Origin: Spirochaetota bacterium
GTDB lineage: Bacteria > Spirochaetota > B62-G9 > DRHN01
Assembly: GCA_016934265.1 (NCBI GenBank)
Contig: JAFGTF010000153.1
Location: 1-47,175 of the forward strand
DNA length: 47,175 nt
Direction of reading: 5' to 3'
The position numbers and the translations under genes were made by a program. The notes below the pieces were generated by a model. It was not told the DNA's origin and ran no database searches. It saw only the letters and a list, made by a program, of their open reading frames with translations. Below are positions 9,855-17,833 of the stretch, one piece after another; position 1 is the stretch's first letter, and every line of letters starts with the position of its first letter.

Positions 9855-12782
9855 ATGAAATACGATATCGGAAATACGTACCATGGATTTATGCTCAAAC
9901 GGCGGGAGCGTATCGACGAAATAAACGGGACGGGAGAAATATACGTCCATGAAAAAAGCGGCGCGAGCCTCTGTCATCTCGAGTGCGAGGACGACAACAA
10001 GGTGTTTGCAGTGGGTTTCAGGACCCCCCCGCTCGACAGTACCGGTGCGCCGCATATACTCGAGCACTCCGTGCTCTGCGGGTCGAAAAAGTTTCCCTCG
10101 AAGGAGCCGTTCGTCGAGCTCGCAAAAGGATCGCTCAATACTTTTCTCAACGCGATGACCTTTCCCGATAAAACGCTCTATCCGGTGGCGAGCAGGAACG
10201 AGCAGGACCTCTTCAATCTCATGGAGGTGTACCTCGACGCAGTGTTCTTCCCGAATATCTACAGCCGACCAGAGATCTTCATGCAGGAGGGTTGGCACCA
10301 TGAGCTGCCGTCGCCTGAAGCCGAGATAGATCTGAAGGGCGTTGTTTACAACGAGATGCTGGGTGCCTTTTCGACGCCCGAGGAGATCCTCTTCCGAAAG
10401 ATCCAGGAATCACTTTTTCCGAATACGGCGTACAGGTTCGAATCGGGCGGTGACCCCGACGTCATTCCCGACCTAACTTACGAGACCTTTATCGCCTTTC
10501 ACGAACGGTACTACCATCCGGGCAACAGCTACCTGTTTCTCTACGGCGACGTCGACACTGAACGCGCGCTTATGTTTCTCGACGGATCGTATCTCTCGGG
10601 GTTCGGGCGCGCCGATATCGTATCCGCGGTCGATATCCAAAAACCGTTCAAAAAACGGCGTAGGTGCTCGTTTCCATACCCGATATCGAGCGAAGAAAAG
10701 ACGGAGGACAAGACGTACTTGAGCCTGAACTGGGCCGTGGACGCCGCGACGAACCCGGATCTCTACATGGCATTCGGCATACTGGAGCATATGCTGCTCG
10801 ATACGCCCGCCGCTCCGATCAAGATGGAGCTTCTGAAACGGCGTATCGGAAAGGACGTCTTCGGGAGTTTTGAACGGAGCATCCTGCAGCCTGTCTTCAG
10901 CGTCGTTTTAAAGAACAGCAACAAAGAATCGGAAAACAGGTTCATTGAGACGGTAAACGGCACCCTTACACAGCTCGTCGAAGGCGGCATCGACAGACGC
11001 CTCATCGAGGCCTCGGTGAACCTCAGCGAGTTCAAGCTGCGGGAAGCGGATTTCAGGGGATTCCCTAAAGGCCTGGTGTATTACATGGAGATCATGGACA
11101 GCTGGCTGTACGAGGGGGACCCGTTCGTACATCTCCGGTATGAGCCGACGATCGCGAGGATACGGAAGGCGATGAACGACGGCTACTTCGAAGGCCTCCT
11201 GAAGCGTCATATCCTGGAAAACTCTCATAGCTCGCTCGTTGTGCTCTCCCCGAATAAGGGACTTGAAAAAAAGCGCCGAGCCAGGAATAGAAAGAAACTC
11301 GCCGGTTTCGCCGCCGGGCTCGGCAAAAAGGAGCGCTCCGATCTCATAGAGCAGACCGAACGCTTAAAAAAGCGGCAGTCCGAACCCGACACGGAAGAAT
11401 CGCTCGGCAGGATACCGCTGCTCGGCCTCGAGGACATCGATCCCAAGGCCGAAAAACTCCCTCTCGAAAAGAGGGATGAAGGGGGGACCGCCGTTTTAGC
11501 GCATCCTTTGTTCACCAATAAGATTACCTATGTAAACCTCATGTTCGACACCAGCTGCGTGCCGCAGGAGCATTTACCATACCTGTCGCTTTTTTCGGGC
11601 GTTCTTGCAAAGGTCTCTACTTCGCGGTTTCACTATTCCGAGCTTGTGAAGGAGATCAACATACACACCGGTGGCATCGGGTTCGACACGCAGGTTTTTC
11701 CCCACAAGGATGACGACGGGGTTTACTACCCGAAGCTCGTGGTAACGGCTCGTGCCATGACGAAACGGCTCGAGAAGCTGCTTGAGCTTGTCTCGGAGAT
11801 CATATGCAATACGAGATACGATGAGACGGACCGCCTCCGTGAAATAGTGCAGGAGGCGAAATCGAGAATGGAGATCGGGATCTCGGAGGCCGGGCACACG
11901 GTGAGCATCCAGCGTCTGTTCTCCTACTTTTCGCCGGCCGGAAAATTCGCCGAGCTTTTATCAGGTCTTTCCTTCTACAAGTTTATCTCCCGGCTCGAGA
12001 AGAGTTTTGATTCTGACAGGGAACAAACAACGAGGCGGCTTGAGGAGATCGCGGGTTTGGTGTTCGATAAAAAAAACCTGCTTGTGAGCGTTACGGGTTC
12101 CGACGAGGACTACCGTGAATTTCAGCGGGTGATCCCCCTGGTTTCAGAAAATCTCGGCGACCGCTCGCCGCAGAAAAAGCGCTATGCGTTCGATTACACG
12201 AAAGGGAACGAGGGCCTTTGTACCCCCGCTAAGGTGCAATTCGTCGCCAAAGGGTACAATTTCAGGCGTTTGGGCTACTCCTACTCGGGAACGCTCGACG
12301 TGCTTCGTACCATCGCGAGTCTCGATTTCCTATGGAACCGGATCAGGGTACAGGGCGGGGCGTATGGGAGCTTCGCGCGGTTCGCCCGTAACGGCAACAT
12401 GTTTTTCTGCTCATACCGGGATCCCTGCCTGAAAGAGACACTCGGGGTCTACGACGAGGCGCACCGCTACATTTCGGCCTTCGACCCGGACGAACGGGAG
12501 ATGAGAAAATATATCATCGGCACAATCGGGGCGCTCGACAGCCCTCTCACCCCTTCGATGAAAGGGGAAGCGGCGGCGGCGCGGTATATCACCGGGATAA
12601 CTCAGGATGATGAACAGGGCGCCAGGGATGCGGTGCTCGCAACCGACAGGGGGAAGATACGAACGACGGCGAAAATGGTTCGCGATTCGATGAACGAGGG
12701 GTATATCTGCGTCACCGGGAACGAGCAGAAGCTACGAGAGAATAGCGGCCTGTTCAAAACCCTCGTTTCCGTATTCGAGTAA
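9855..12782 (+). CDS. PreP-type zinc metallopeptidase (M16C family)
   Basis: This 975-residue protein belongs to the presequence-protease/falcilysin group, which degrades peptides up to about 70 residues inside a closed chamber formed by two homologous halves. The inverted zinc motif is H67-I-L-E70-H71. The third ligand is E167 in VVYNEM, which gives the 97-residue spacing expected for this family. The C-terminal half (about 560-975) lacks the zinc motif, as is normal. There is no signal peptide, so it is probably cytoplasmic. AGGAG at 9844-9848 supports the ATG at 9855. Placement after the Dpp importer suggests a role in finishing imported peptides, but this is inference. Confidence 0.92.
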   Translation: MKYDIGNTYHGFMLKRRERIDEINGTGEIYVHEKSGASLCHLECEDDNKVFAVGFRTPPLDSTGAPHILEHSVLCGSKKFPSKEPFVELAKGSLNTFLNAMTFPDKTLYPVASRNEQDLFNLMEVYLDAVFFPNIYSRPEIFMQEGWHHELPSPEAEIDLKGVVYNEMLGAFSTPEEILFRKIQESLFPNTAYRFESGGDPDVIPDLTYETFIAFHERYYHPGNSYLFLYGDVDTERALMFLDGSYLSGFGRADIVSAVDIQKPFKKRRRCSFPYPISSEEKTEDKTYLSLNWAVDAATNPDLYMAFGILEHMLLDTPAAPIKMELLKRRIGKDVFGSFERSILQPVFSVVLKNSNKESENRFIETVNGTLTQLVEGGIDRRLIEASVNLSEFKLREADFRGFPKGLVYYMEIMDSWLYEGDPFVHLRYEPTIARIRKAMNDGYFEGLLKRHILENSHSSLVVLSPNKGLEKKRRARNRKKLAGFAAGLGKKERSDLIEQTERLKKRQSEPDTEESLGRIPLLGLEDIDPKAEKLPLEKRDEGGTAVLAHPLFTNKITYVNLMFDTSCVPQEHLPYLSLFSGVLAKVSTSRFHYSELVKEINIHTGGIGFDTQVFPHKDDDGVYYPKLVVTARAMTKRLEKLLELVSEIICNTRYDETDRLREIVQEAKSRMEIGISEAGHTVSIQRLFSYFSPAGKFAELLSGLSFYKFISRLEKSFDSDREQTTRRLEEIAGLVFDKKNLLVSVTGSDEDYREFQRVIPLVSENLGDRSPQKKRYAFDYTKGNEGLCTPAKVQFVAKGYNFRRLGYSYSGTLDVLRTIASLDFLWNRIRVQGGAYGSFARFARNGNMFFCSYRDPCLKETLGVYDEAHRYISAFDPDEREMRKYIIGTIGALDSPLTPSMKGEAAAARYITGITQDDEQGARDAVLATDRGKIRTTAKMVRDSMNEGYICVTGNEQKLRENSGLFKTLVSVFE

Positions 12783-12783
12783 T

Positions 12784-12960
12784 AAAATAGGGACAGCGCC
12801 CATTTTTCCCAATCACTCATATGTACGACTATATTACATATCCTGACCAGTGTATGACATTTTGCTGTATTTTATCGCCTTGTCGCCGATACGCTGCTAA
12901 TGAATTGAGCCTTTTTTTCTTGTTATATCGGCCTATAAAAATAGGCGCTGTCCCTATTTT
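12784..12960. mobile_element. 177-bp element with terminal inverted repeats (MITE/REP-like)
   Basis: The left end (12784-12800) and right end (12944-12960) are perfect 17-bp inverted repeats beginning AAAATAGGGACAGCGCC. Allowing one mismatch, the pairing extends to about 23 bp. The 143-bp interior has no gene. The element starts one base after the stop of the peptidase gene, and its other end overlaps the stop codon of the convergent channel gene. No target duplication is obvious. It may be a non-autonomous mobile element, a REP-type palindrome unit, or a bidirectional terminator derived from one. Confidence 0.6.
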
Positions 12961-14225
12961 CATGACGATTTCGCAGGCCTGAGATACGCCCCCCAGTAGC
13001 TCATGCCGACGAATACACCGCCGCCGATCAGGTTGCCGATCGTAACGGGGAGGAGGTTTCTGAACAGAAAGCTTCCCCAGGTCAATATTCCCGGATCGAT
13101 TCCTTCCGGGGTCGGGATCCCTACCCAGTTTCTCAAGAATATTCCGGTCGGAACGAAGTACATATTCGCGACACAGTGCTCGAAGCCGATTGCGACGAAC
13201 GCCATGATGGGAAAAAAGATGGCGAATATCTTTCCTATCGTCTGCCTCGCCGCGAGAGCCATCCAGACCGCAAGGCAGACAAGCCAATTACAGCCGATTG
13301 CGCGGACCAGAGCCTCGATGAATCCGAGACTAACCTTGGCGTAGGCGATTTTCACCGCAGCCGCACCGAGGGCGCCCCCGCCGGTCCTGTAGAGCCCGGA
13401 GCCGACGAAGATGAGGGCGAGGACGATTGAGCCTATGAAGTTCGTTATGTAGACGAGTATCCACCGTTTCGTCATCGTACCGAAGGTTATCTCCCGCGCC
13501 AGTGCGCTCGACACCATAAGGTTGTTGCCGGTAAAGAGCTCCGCCCCCGCGATGACGACCAGCATAAGTCCGACGCTGAACGCGGCGCCGCCGACCAGCT
13601 TCGTGAATCCGGTTCCGAAGACGCCGCCCATGTCGAAAGTAACCGTCGTCGACAAGAGGCCGCCGAAGCCGATATAGGCCCCGGCGAGGATACCGAGCAC
13701 CATTACGCTGAGCCACGGCGAGGTGGTCTTTGTCACGCCTACCTTCTGCGCGACGGTTTCGGCGATGGTTGCCGGAGCCTTGTCCTCCATACTCGGAAGC
13801 GGGAACTGGAGATTCCGTACAATGGACTCCACCCTCCCGATCACCTCTTTCTCCTCGGTCACCTTGCGGCGTATCGCGCGGTTTACCGCATCGGTTATCT
13901 CGTCAGGCGTGAACGGCTTCGGTACGTAGTCCATAGCGCCGCGCTTCATTGCTTCCGTGGCACGTCCGACCGAGGGGAAACCCGAGATCATGACGACGGC
14001 CGATTCGGGGGCGCGGGAGTGTATCTCCTCAACCACGTCCATCCCGTTGAAATCCGGCATCTTCCAATCGCAGAGCACGACCTCGAACTTCGAGTCCTTT
14101 ATGAGGCGAAGTCCCTCCTGCGGTGAGGAGGTCGTTACCACCTGGAACCCTTCCGCACTGAATATTCTCCTGCACGATTCCAAGACCACCTCTTCATCGT
14201 CGATGACCAGCATAGTATCCGGCAT
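12960..14225 (-). CDS. Receiver domain fused to formate/nitrite (FocA/FNT) channel
   Basis: This 421-residue protein has a complete response-regulator receiver at its N-terminus and a complete FNT channel after it. In the receiver (about 1-125) the acidic pair is in IDDEE, the phospho-acceptor is D53 in LCDWKMP, the switch Ser is S81 and the conserved Lys is K103 in PKPFTP. A charged linker spans about 125-160. The channel (about 160-415) has six hydrophobic helices, an LFTGNN segment and the pore histidine H350 in FEHCVANM, equivalent to the gating His of FocA. FNT proteins pass formate, nitrite, hydrosulfide or lactate; the nearby formate dehydrogenase favours formate. GAGGAGGT lies six bases before the ATG at 14225, so this start was chosen over an ATG two codons earlier. 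It is the last gene of the kinase-regulator operon. Confidence 0.93.
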   Translation of the reverse strand: MPDTMLVIDDEEVVLESCRRIFSAEGFQVVTTSSPQEGLRLIKDSKFEVVLCDWKMPDFNGMDVVEEIHSRAPESAVVMISGFPSVGRATEAMKRGAMDYVPKPFTPDEITDAVNRAIRRKVTEEKEVIGRVESIVRNLQFPLPSMEDKAPATIAETVAQKVGVTKTTSPWLSVMVLGILAGAYIGFGGLLSTTVTFDMGGVFGTGFTKLVGGAAFSVGLMLVVIAGAELFTGNNLMVSSALAREITFGTMTKRWILVYITNFIGSIVLALIFVGSGLYRTGGGALGAAAVKIAYAKVSLGFIEALVRAIGCNWLVCLAVWMALAARQTIGKIFAIFFPIMAFVAIGFEHCVANMYFVPTGIFLRNWVGIPTPEGIDPGILTWGSFLFRNLLPVTIGNLIGGGVFVGMSYWGAYLRPAKSS

Positions 14226-14231
14226 TAACAT

Positions 14232-14459
14232 ACCTCCTCACATGGTGTTTTTTCGTCTTTCGGCAGTCTCGCCGTAACGTTTTTATTCACGCATCGGAAG
14301 CGTCTTTCACGGCAGGGGACTTTAGCCCCCGTGCCGCTTACCAGCGCGTTCTGTTTGTACTCGATACCAGATCCACGGCACGGGTATCCCCCAAAGAGCC
14401 GAAAACCCCCTCCATGCCGGCAGCACCGAAGAATCGAATCGCATAATCGTAAATGGGGC
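14232..14459 (-). promoter_or_regulatory. Structured 228-nt leader between regulator and channel genes
   Basis: No gene is visible. On the transcribed strand there are competing inverted repeats. CGGCAGGGG (14310-14318) can pair with the CCCC...TGCCG segment at 14326-14336, and that same segment (CCCGTGCCG, 14328-14336) can instead pair perfectly with CGGCACGGG (14377-14385). GATACC and GGTATC flank the latter. The structures are mutually exclusive, as in attenuators, but no strong T-run is seen. No good promoter was recognised here. Confidence 0.35.
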
Positions 14460-15101
14460 CTACCAGATCTCCGCGCTCAGCCTCTGCTGAAGCCAGCGCA
14501 TCTGTGTCTTCGAGAGCGGTCCGATATGCTCCTCGATCCAGGAGACGTCCCCCGTCAGAATAGCGAGCTTTTCCGGACCGGTAAGTTCATATTCGTCCAG
14601 TGCGTCCGCGCCCTCGTAGTAGAGCCGTGCCACGAAATCGCTGTCCGAAGCGGCCCGTTCGAGTACCTCTATCACCGTTTTCTTGTGAACGACTTCCTGA
14701 AGCTCAGGTTCTTGGGACCGGGCTTTTTCGAGGGCCTGGCGAACCCGCTGAGTCAGCTCTTCCGGCGTAAAAGGCTTTTCAAGATAGTCTGAGGCTCCAA
14801 GCTTCATCGCCTGGACCGCGGAGCCTACCGTGGCAAACCCGGTGATAATGACCACGGGTATGGACGGTTTCACGCGCTTGATATCGCGCAGTATCCGCAT
14901 GCCTCCGATCTCGGGCATCCGTATATCGGTGAGCACGATGTCGTAGTCGTTTTTCAGCGCGAGGTCGAGTCCACCGGGGCTTTCGAGCGATACGTCCACC
15001 GCGAAGTTCTCTGCCGAAAGAATCCGTTTCACGCTGTCGAGGACGATCTGCTCGTCATCAATCACCAGTGCCCGGGCTTCTGTCGCTCTTCCTTGGGCCA
15101 T
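14460..15101 (-). CDS. Response regulator with uncharacterised C-terminal helical domain
   Basis: The receiver (about 10-125) of this 213-residue protein has acceptor D59 in LTDIRMP, ITGFATVG as the switch region and K in EKPFTPEEL. The remaining 80 or so residues are predicted helical and read like YELTGPEKLAILTGDVSW and IEEHIGPLSKTQMRWL. They contain no helix-turn-helix, GGDEF, EAL, HD-GYP or AAA signature that I recognise. A similar short helical pattern (Tyr-x-Leu-Thr...Leu-x-x-Gly-Asp) occurs in LigA-type small subunits, but I do not claim homology. AAAGGAGAAAAG precedes the ATG. The first 44 bases overlap the end of the upstream regulator gene. Confidence 0.85.
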   Translation of the reverse strand: MAQGRATEARALVIDDEQIVLDSVKRILSAENFAVDVSLESPGGLDLALKNDYDIVLTDIRMPEIGGMRILRDIKRVKPSIPVVIITGFATVGSAVQAMKLGASDYLEKPFTPEELTQRVRQALEKARSQEPELQEVVHKKTVIEVLERAASDSDFVARLYYEGADALDEYELTGPEKLAILTGDVSWIEEHIGPLSKTQMRWLQQRLSAEIW

Positions 15102-15489
15102 CTTCTTTTCTCCTTTTCAGTGCTTTATTGACCGAAGAGATAAGTTCGTCCGGAGTGAACGGCTTCGGTATGAAGTCTGCGGCGCCCCTGTTCAGCCCGT
15201 CCTTTATGGTCTTCGGGGTGGGATAGCCGCTCATCACTATGACCGGCAGCTCGGGCCAGATGTCGAGGGGCCATTTCCGCTTTATCTGCTCGAAGAGGTA
15301 CATTCCGTCGTGTGTGGGCATTTTCATGTCCATGATGAGAAGGTCGACGTATTCCATCTCCAGAAGATCGATTGCCCCCTCCGCTGACTCGACGAGAATA
15401 ACTTTATAACCCTCATCTTCGAGAATACGCTTGCAGCTTTCCAGTACGATTTTGTCGTCGTCGACCACGAGTATCTTGCTATTTCTCAA
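15058..15489 (-). CDS. Single-domain (CheY-like) response regulator
   Basis: This 143-residue stand-alone receiver has VVDDD at 8-12, acceptor D54 in IMDMKMP, MSGYPTPK as the switch region and Lys in PKPFTPDEL. The tail after about 125 is a short basic stretch with no output domain. It starts at TTG, eleven bases inside the 3-prime end of the kinase gene, with GGAGG six bases upstream provided by the kinase coding sequence. It may act as a phosphate sink, phosphorelay shuttle or protein-binding regulator for the kinase. Confidence 0.9.
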   Translation of the reverse strand: MRNSKILVVDDDKIVLESCKRILEDEGYKVILVESAEGAIDLLEMEYVDLLIMDMKMPTHDGMYLFEQIKRKWPLDIWPELPVIVMSGYPTPKTIKDGLNRGAADFIPKPFTPDELISSVNKALKRRKEDGPRKSDRSPGTGD

Positions 15490-17491
15490 TCTTGTCCTCC
15501 AGCGGAAGCCAGATGGTGAACGTGCTTCCCTTGTCGACTTCGCTATGTACGCGTATTTTACCGCCGTGTCGTTCTATGATTCCGTATGAAACCGCGAGGC
15601 CGAGGCCGGTTCCCTGGCCGACATCTTTTGTGGTGAAGAACGGATCGAAGAGCTTGTCGAGGTTTGCCGGCGGAATCCCGCACCCGGTGTCCGTGACCGC
15701 TATCTCGATACCCTTCACCGCATGTTCGCCTCTTCCGGACTCATCACCCCCTGCCGCAGCCGGTCCATTTTTTTCACGGCCATGCGCGGGAACGGTTTCC
15801 GCGGAGGAAACGCCGATTCCTGTCCTCACCGTTACGGAGTCCCCCGGGTCGCTTGCGTCGATGGCGTTCATGATGATATTGAGGAGCACACTCTGAAGCT
15901 GGCTCCTGTCGACGGTGCGAACCGGAAGGTCCTCTCCGGGTAAAAACTCGAGTATAAGCCCCTTGATGAGCGCCTGGTTCTCTACGAGCTCGATTGTGTT
16001 CTTCACCAGCCGGTTTATATCAGTGGGCTCTGGATCGAGCTTCGTCTGGCGGGAAAAGTCCAAAAGGCCTTTTACGATTTTTCTCACCCTCTCGGTTTCC
16101 TTCGCGATGGTCTGAAGGTCGTTTCTGATCTCGTCATCCAGGTCGGTGCGCTTCAAAAGCATGTGGGTGAAGGTGAGCACGCCGGTGAGCGGATTATTGA
16201 TCTCATGCGCGACCCCGGCGGCGAGCTTTCCGATACTCGCCTGTTTTTCGGAGAGGATGAGCTTATGCTCGCTCTCGGCACGCTGTCGTGCGTCCCGTTC
16301 ACGGAGCGAGCGGAGCATTTCCGAAAAAGTCGTCTGAAGAGAACCGATCTCGTTGTTTGAGATCGGCCCGATCTCCGGATCGAGATTGCCTTTTGTCGCC
16401 TCGTTTCCCGCACTGATGAGCCGGCGTACCGGAACGGTGATCTTATGAGCGAGAAGGAAGCCGAGACCGGTCGCAATCGCCATGCCTGCGATAGTGATGA
16501 GGATGAAGACGGTGAGCAGGTTTCGCCTGACGAAGACGTACTTGTCCTCTAAGACGCCGACATAGAGGATCCCGACTCGATCTCCATGGATATCGATGAT
16601 CGGCTCGTAGGCCGTGATATACCAGTCGCTTACCACGAAGGCGCGGTCCGTCCACCTTTCACCCTCTATGAGCACCCGGTCCTTCACCTCCTGCGAGACC
16701 CGCGTGCCTATCGCCCGCTCCTGCTGCGGGTTTAAGACGTTCGTCGATATCCTGAGATCCTTGAAGAATATCGTCGCAGTACCGATGCTTCTTCCCTTGA
16801 AGGTCTCCCCCTGGAAGGCGGTTTCCCGTACCGTATCGACGATCTCTTTGTCCCGGTTCAGAAGTTTACCGCCGTAGATCACGCCGATGACGTCCTGACC
16901 GTTCAGGATAGGAACGCCCGCACAAAGGGCCATCCCGCTTTTTTCCTCTCCTTCCTCCCGCGGAGCGGCCATCGGCGTCGGTAAAAGCTCGATACGGGCG
17001 CGTGCGGCGAGCTCGGGGTTCTCCTCATGGAGGAACTCATACGGGAGTATGACGGTGCCGCTTATCGCCTTGCCTCGGGAAAGCACGAACTCGACGACGG
17101 GGTTTGACACGGTCTCTTTTTCAAAAGCCGTGCTGTTCGTACCGATCCTGCAGACGGTGGTCCCGTTTCCGTCGGCGATACCGGCGAAATCCAGCTCCGA
17201 CTGACGCGCGATTTTTTTTATCTTGTTCAGAAGACGGTTTGTATTTTTTTCATACAGAAGCGAACTGAATTCCGGGTCGAGCGCCGCGACATTGAGCGCC
17301 ATATCCATCGTCATGATACGGGAGAGATAGATCTCACGGGCCGCGTTGAGATCGCGGCTGATACGCATCGTCGCTTCGTTCAGAACCGCCCGATAGATGA
17401 GCTGGCTTCCGACGAAGAGGGAGATCACGCCGACGAGGATGGAGACACCTATGAAGCCGATGATCAACCGTAATCTTGTAGAGTAAAACAA
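15479..17491 (-). CDS. Cache-domain sensor histidine kinase
   Basis: This 670-residue inner-membrane kinase has a first membrane helix at about 8-30. A large periplasmic region (about 31-325) carries the double-Cache/sCache_3-like pattern TATIFFKDLRISTNV followed by GTRVS, GERW and WYITAYEPI. A second helix (about 328-350) is followed by a HAMP domain (to about 405). HisKA contains H429 in GVAHEINNP. The ATPase domain has MNAIDAS, DTGCGIPP and GQGTGLGLAVSYGI. Cache domains of this type usually bind small organic acids, amino acids or similar ligands. It starts at TTG with GAGGGGA upstream. It heads an operon of two regulators and the receiver-channel fusion, so those are its likely phosphotransfer partners. 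Confidence 0.93.
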   Translation of the reverse strand: MFYSTRLRLIIGFIGVSILVGVISLFVGSQLIYRAVLNEATMRISRDLNAAREIYLSRIMTMDMALNVAALDPEFSSLLYEKNTNRLLNKIKKIARQSELDFAGIADGNGTTVCRIGTNSTAFEKETVSNPVVEFVLSRGKAISGTVILPYEFLHEENPELAARARIELLPTPMAAPREEGEEKSGMALCAGVPILNGQDVIGVIYGGKLLNRDKEIVDTVRETAFQGETFKGRSIGTATIFFKDLRISTNVLNPQQERAIGTRVSQEVKDRVLIEGERWTDRAFVVSDWYITAYEPIIDIHGDRVGILYVGVLEDKYVFVRRNLLTVFILITIAGMAIATGLGFLLAHKITVPVRRLISAGNEATKGNLDPEIGPISNNEIGSLQTTFSEMLRSLRERDARQRAESEHKLILSEKQASIGKLAAGVAHEINNPLTGVLTFTHMLLKRTDLDDEIRNDLQTIAKETERVRKIVKGLLDFSRQTKLDPEPTDINRLVKNTIELVENQALIKGLILEFLPGEDLPVRTVDRSQLQSVLLNIIMNAIDASDPGDSVTVRTGIGVSSAETVPAHGREKNGPAAAGGDESGRGEHAVKGIEIAVTDTGCGIPPANLDKLFDPFFTTKDVGQGTGLGLAVSYGIIERHGGKIRVHSEVDKGSTFTIWLPLEDKIEK

Positions 17492-17532
17492 TTCGGTGTC
17501 CCCTCAAACGGTTCGCCGCCGTTTCTTTTTTC

Positions 17533-17561
17533 CTTATACTACGGATTTTAATAATTGTCAA
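17533..17561 (-). promoter_or_regulatory. Promoter of the kinase/receiver/channel operon
   Basis: On the minus strand TTGACA (17561-17556), a 17-bp spacer and TATAAG (17538-17533) form a near-consensus sigma70 promoter about 40 bp before the kinase start. Confidence 0.75.
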
Positions 17562-17771
17562 TATGTTGCGTTTCCCGAAACCCTTTGTGCCGGCGCTACC
17601 GGTCCGGGTGAAAACGACAAAAGTCCGCGTCTTGTGATCCTAAAAAAGCCGCGGGAACGGTATCCGAAAGCCTCGAACCAGGCCGTTGTTTCGCAGGGTA
17701 TGATGCAATACCCGTTTTCCGTTGCGTATATGGATCGCTTTGCAAAGGCGGCGGGAACGGGCCCTCTTCTC

Positions 17772-17800
17772 TTGACATTTATCGGCTCATATCATATTGT
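17772..17800 (+). promoter_or_regulatory. Promoter of the short-chain dehydrogenase gene
   Basis: A perfect -35 TTGACA (17772-17777), a 17-bp spacer and TATTGT (17795-17800) lie 33 bp before the GTG start. The leader contains GGGGG (17821-17825) as a plausible ribosome-binding site. Confidence 0.7.
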
Positions 17801-17833
17801 TAGAGCGACGACACGTATACGGGGGCAAGCGGC

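Larger units (their letters stand above)
17492..17833. other. Divergent intergenic region with two promoters
   Basis: This gap separates the kinase operon (minus) from the short-chain dehydrogenase (plus). It contains a near-consensus promoter for each direction, listed separately. Between them, at 17696-17713, is a small perfect hairpin (GGGTAT/ATACCC, 6-base loop) followed by GTTTT, which could end stray plus-strand transcription. No gene is supported in the remainder. Confidence 0.6.
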
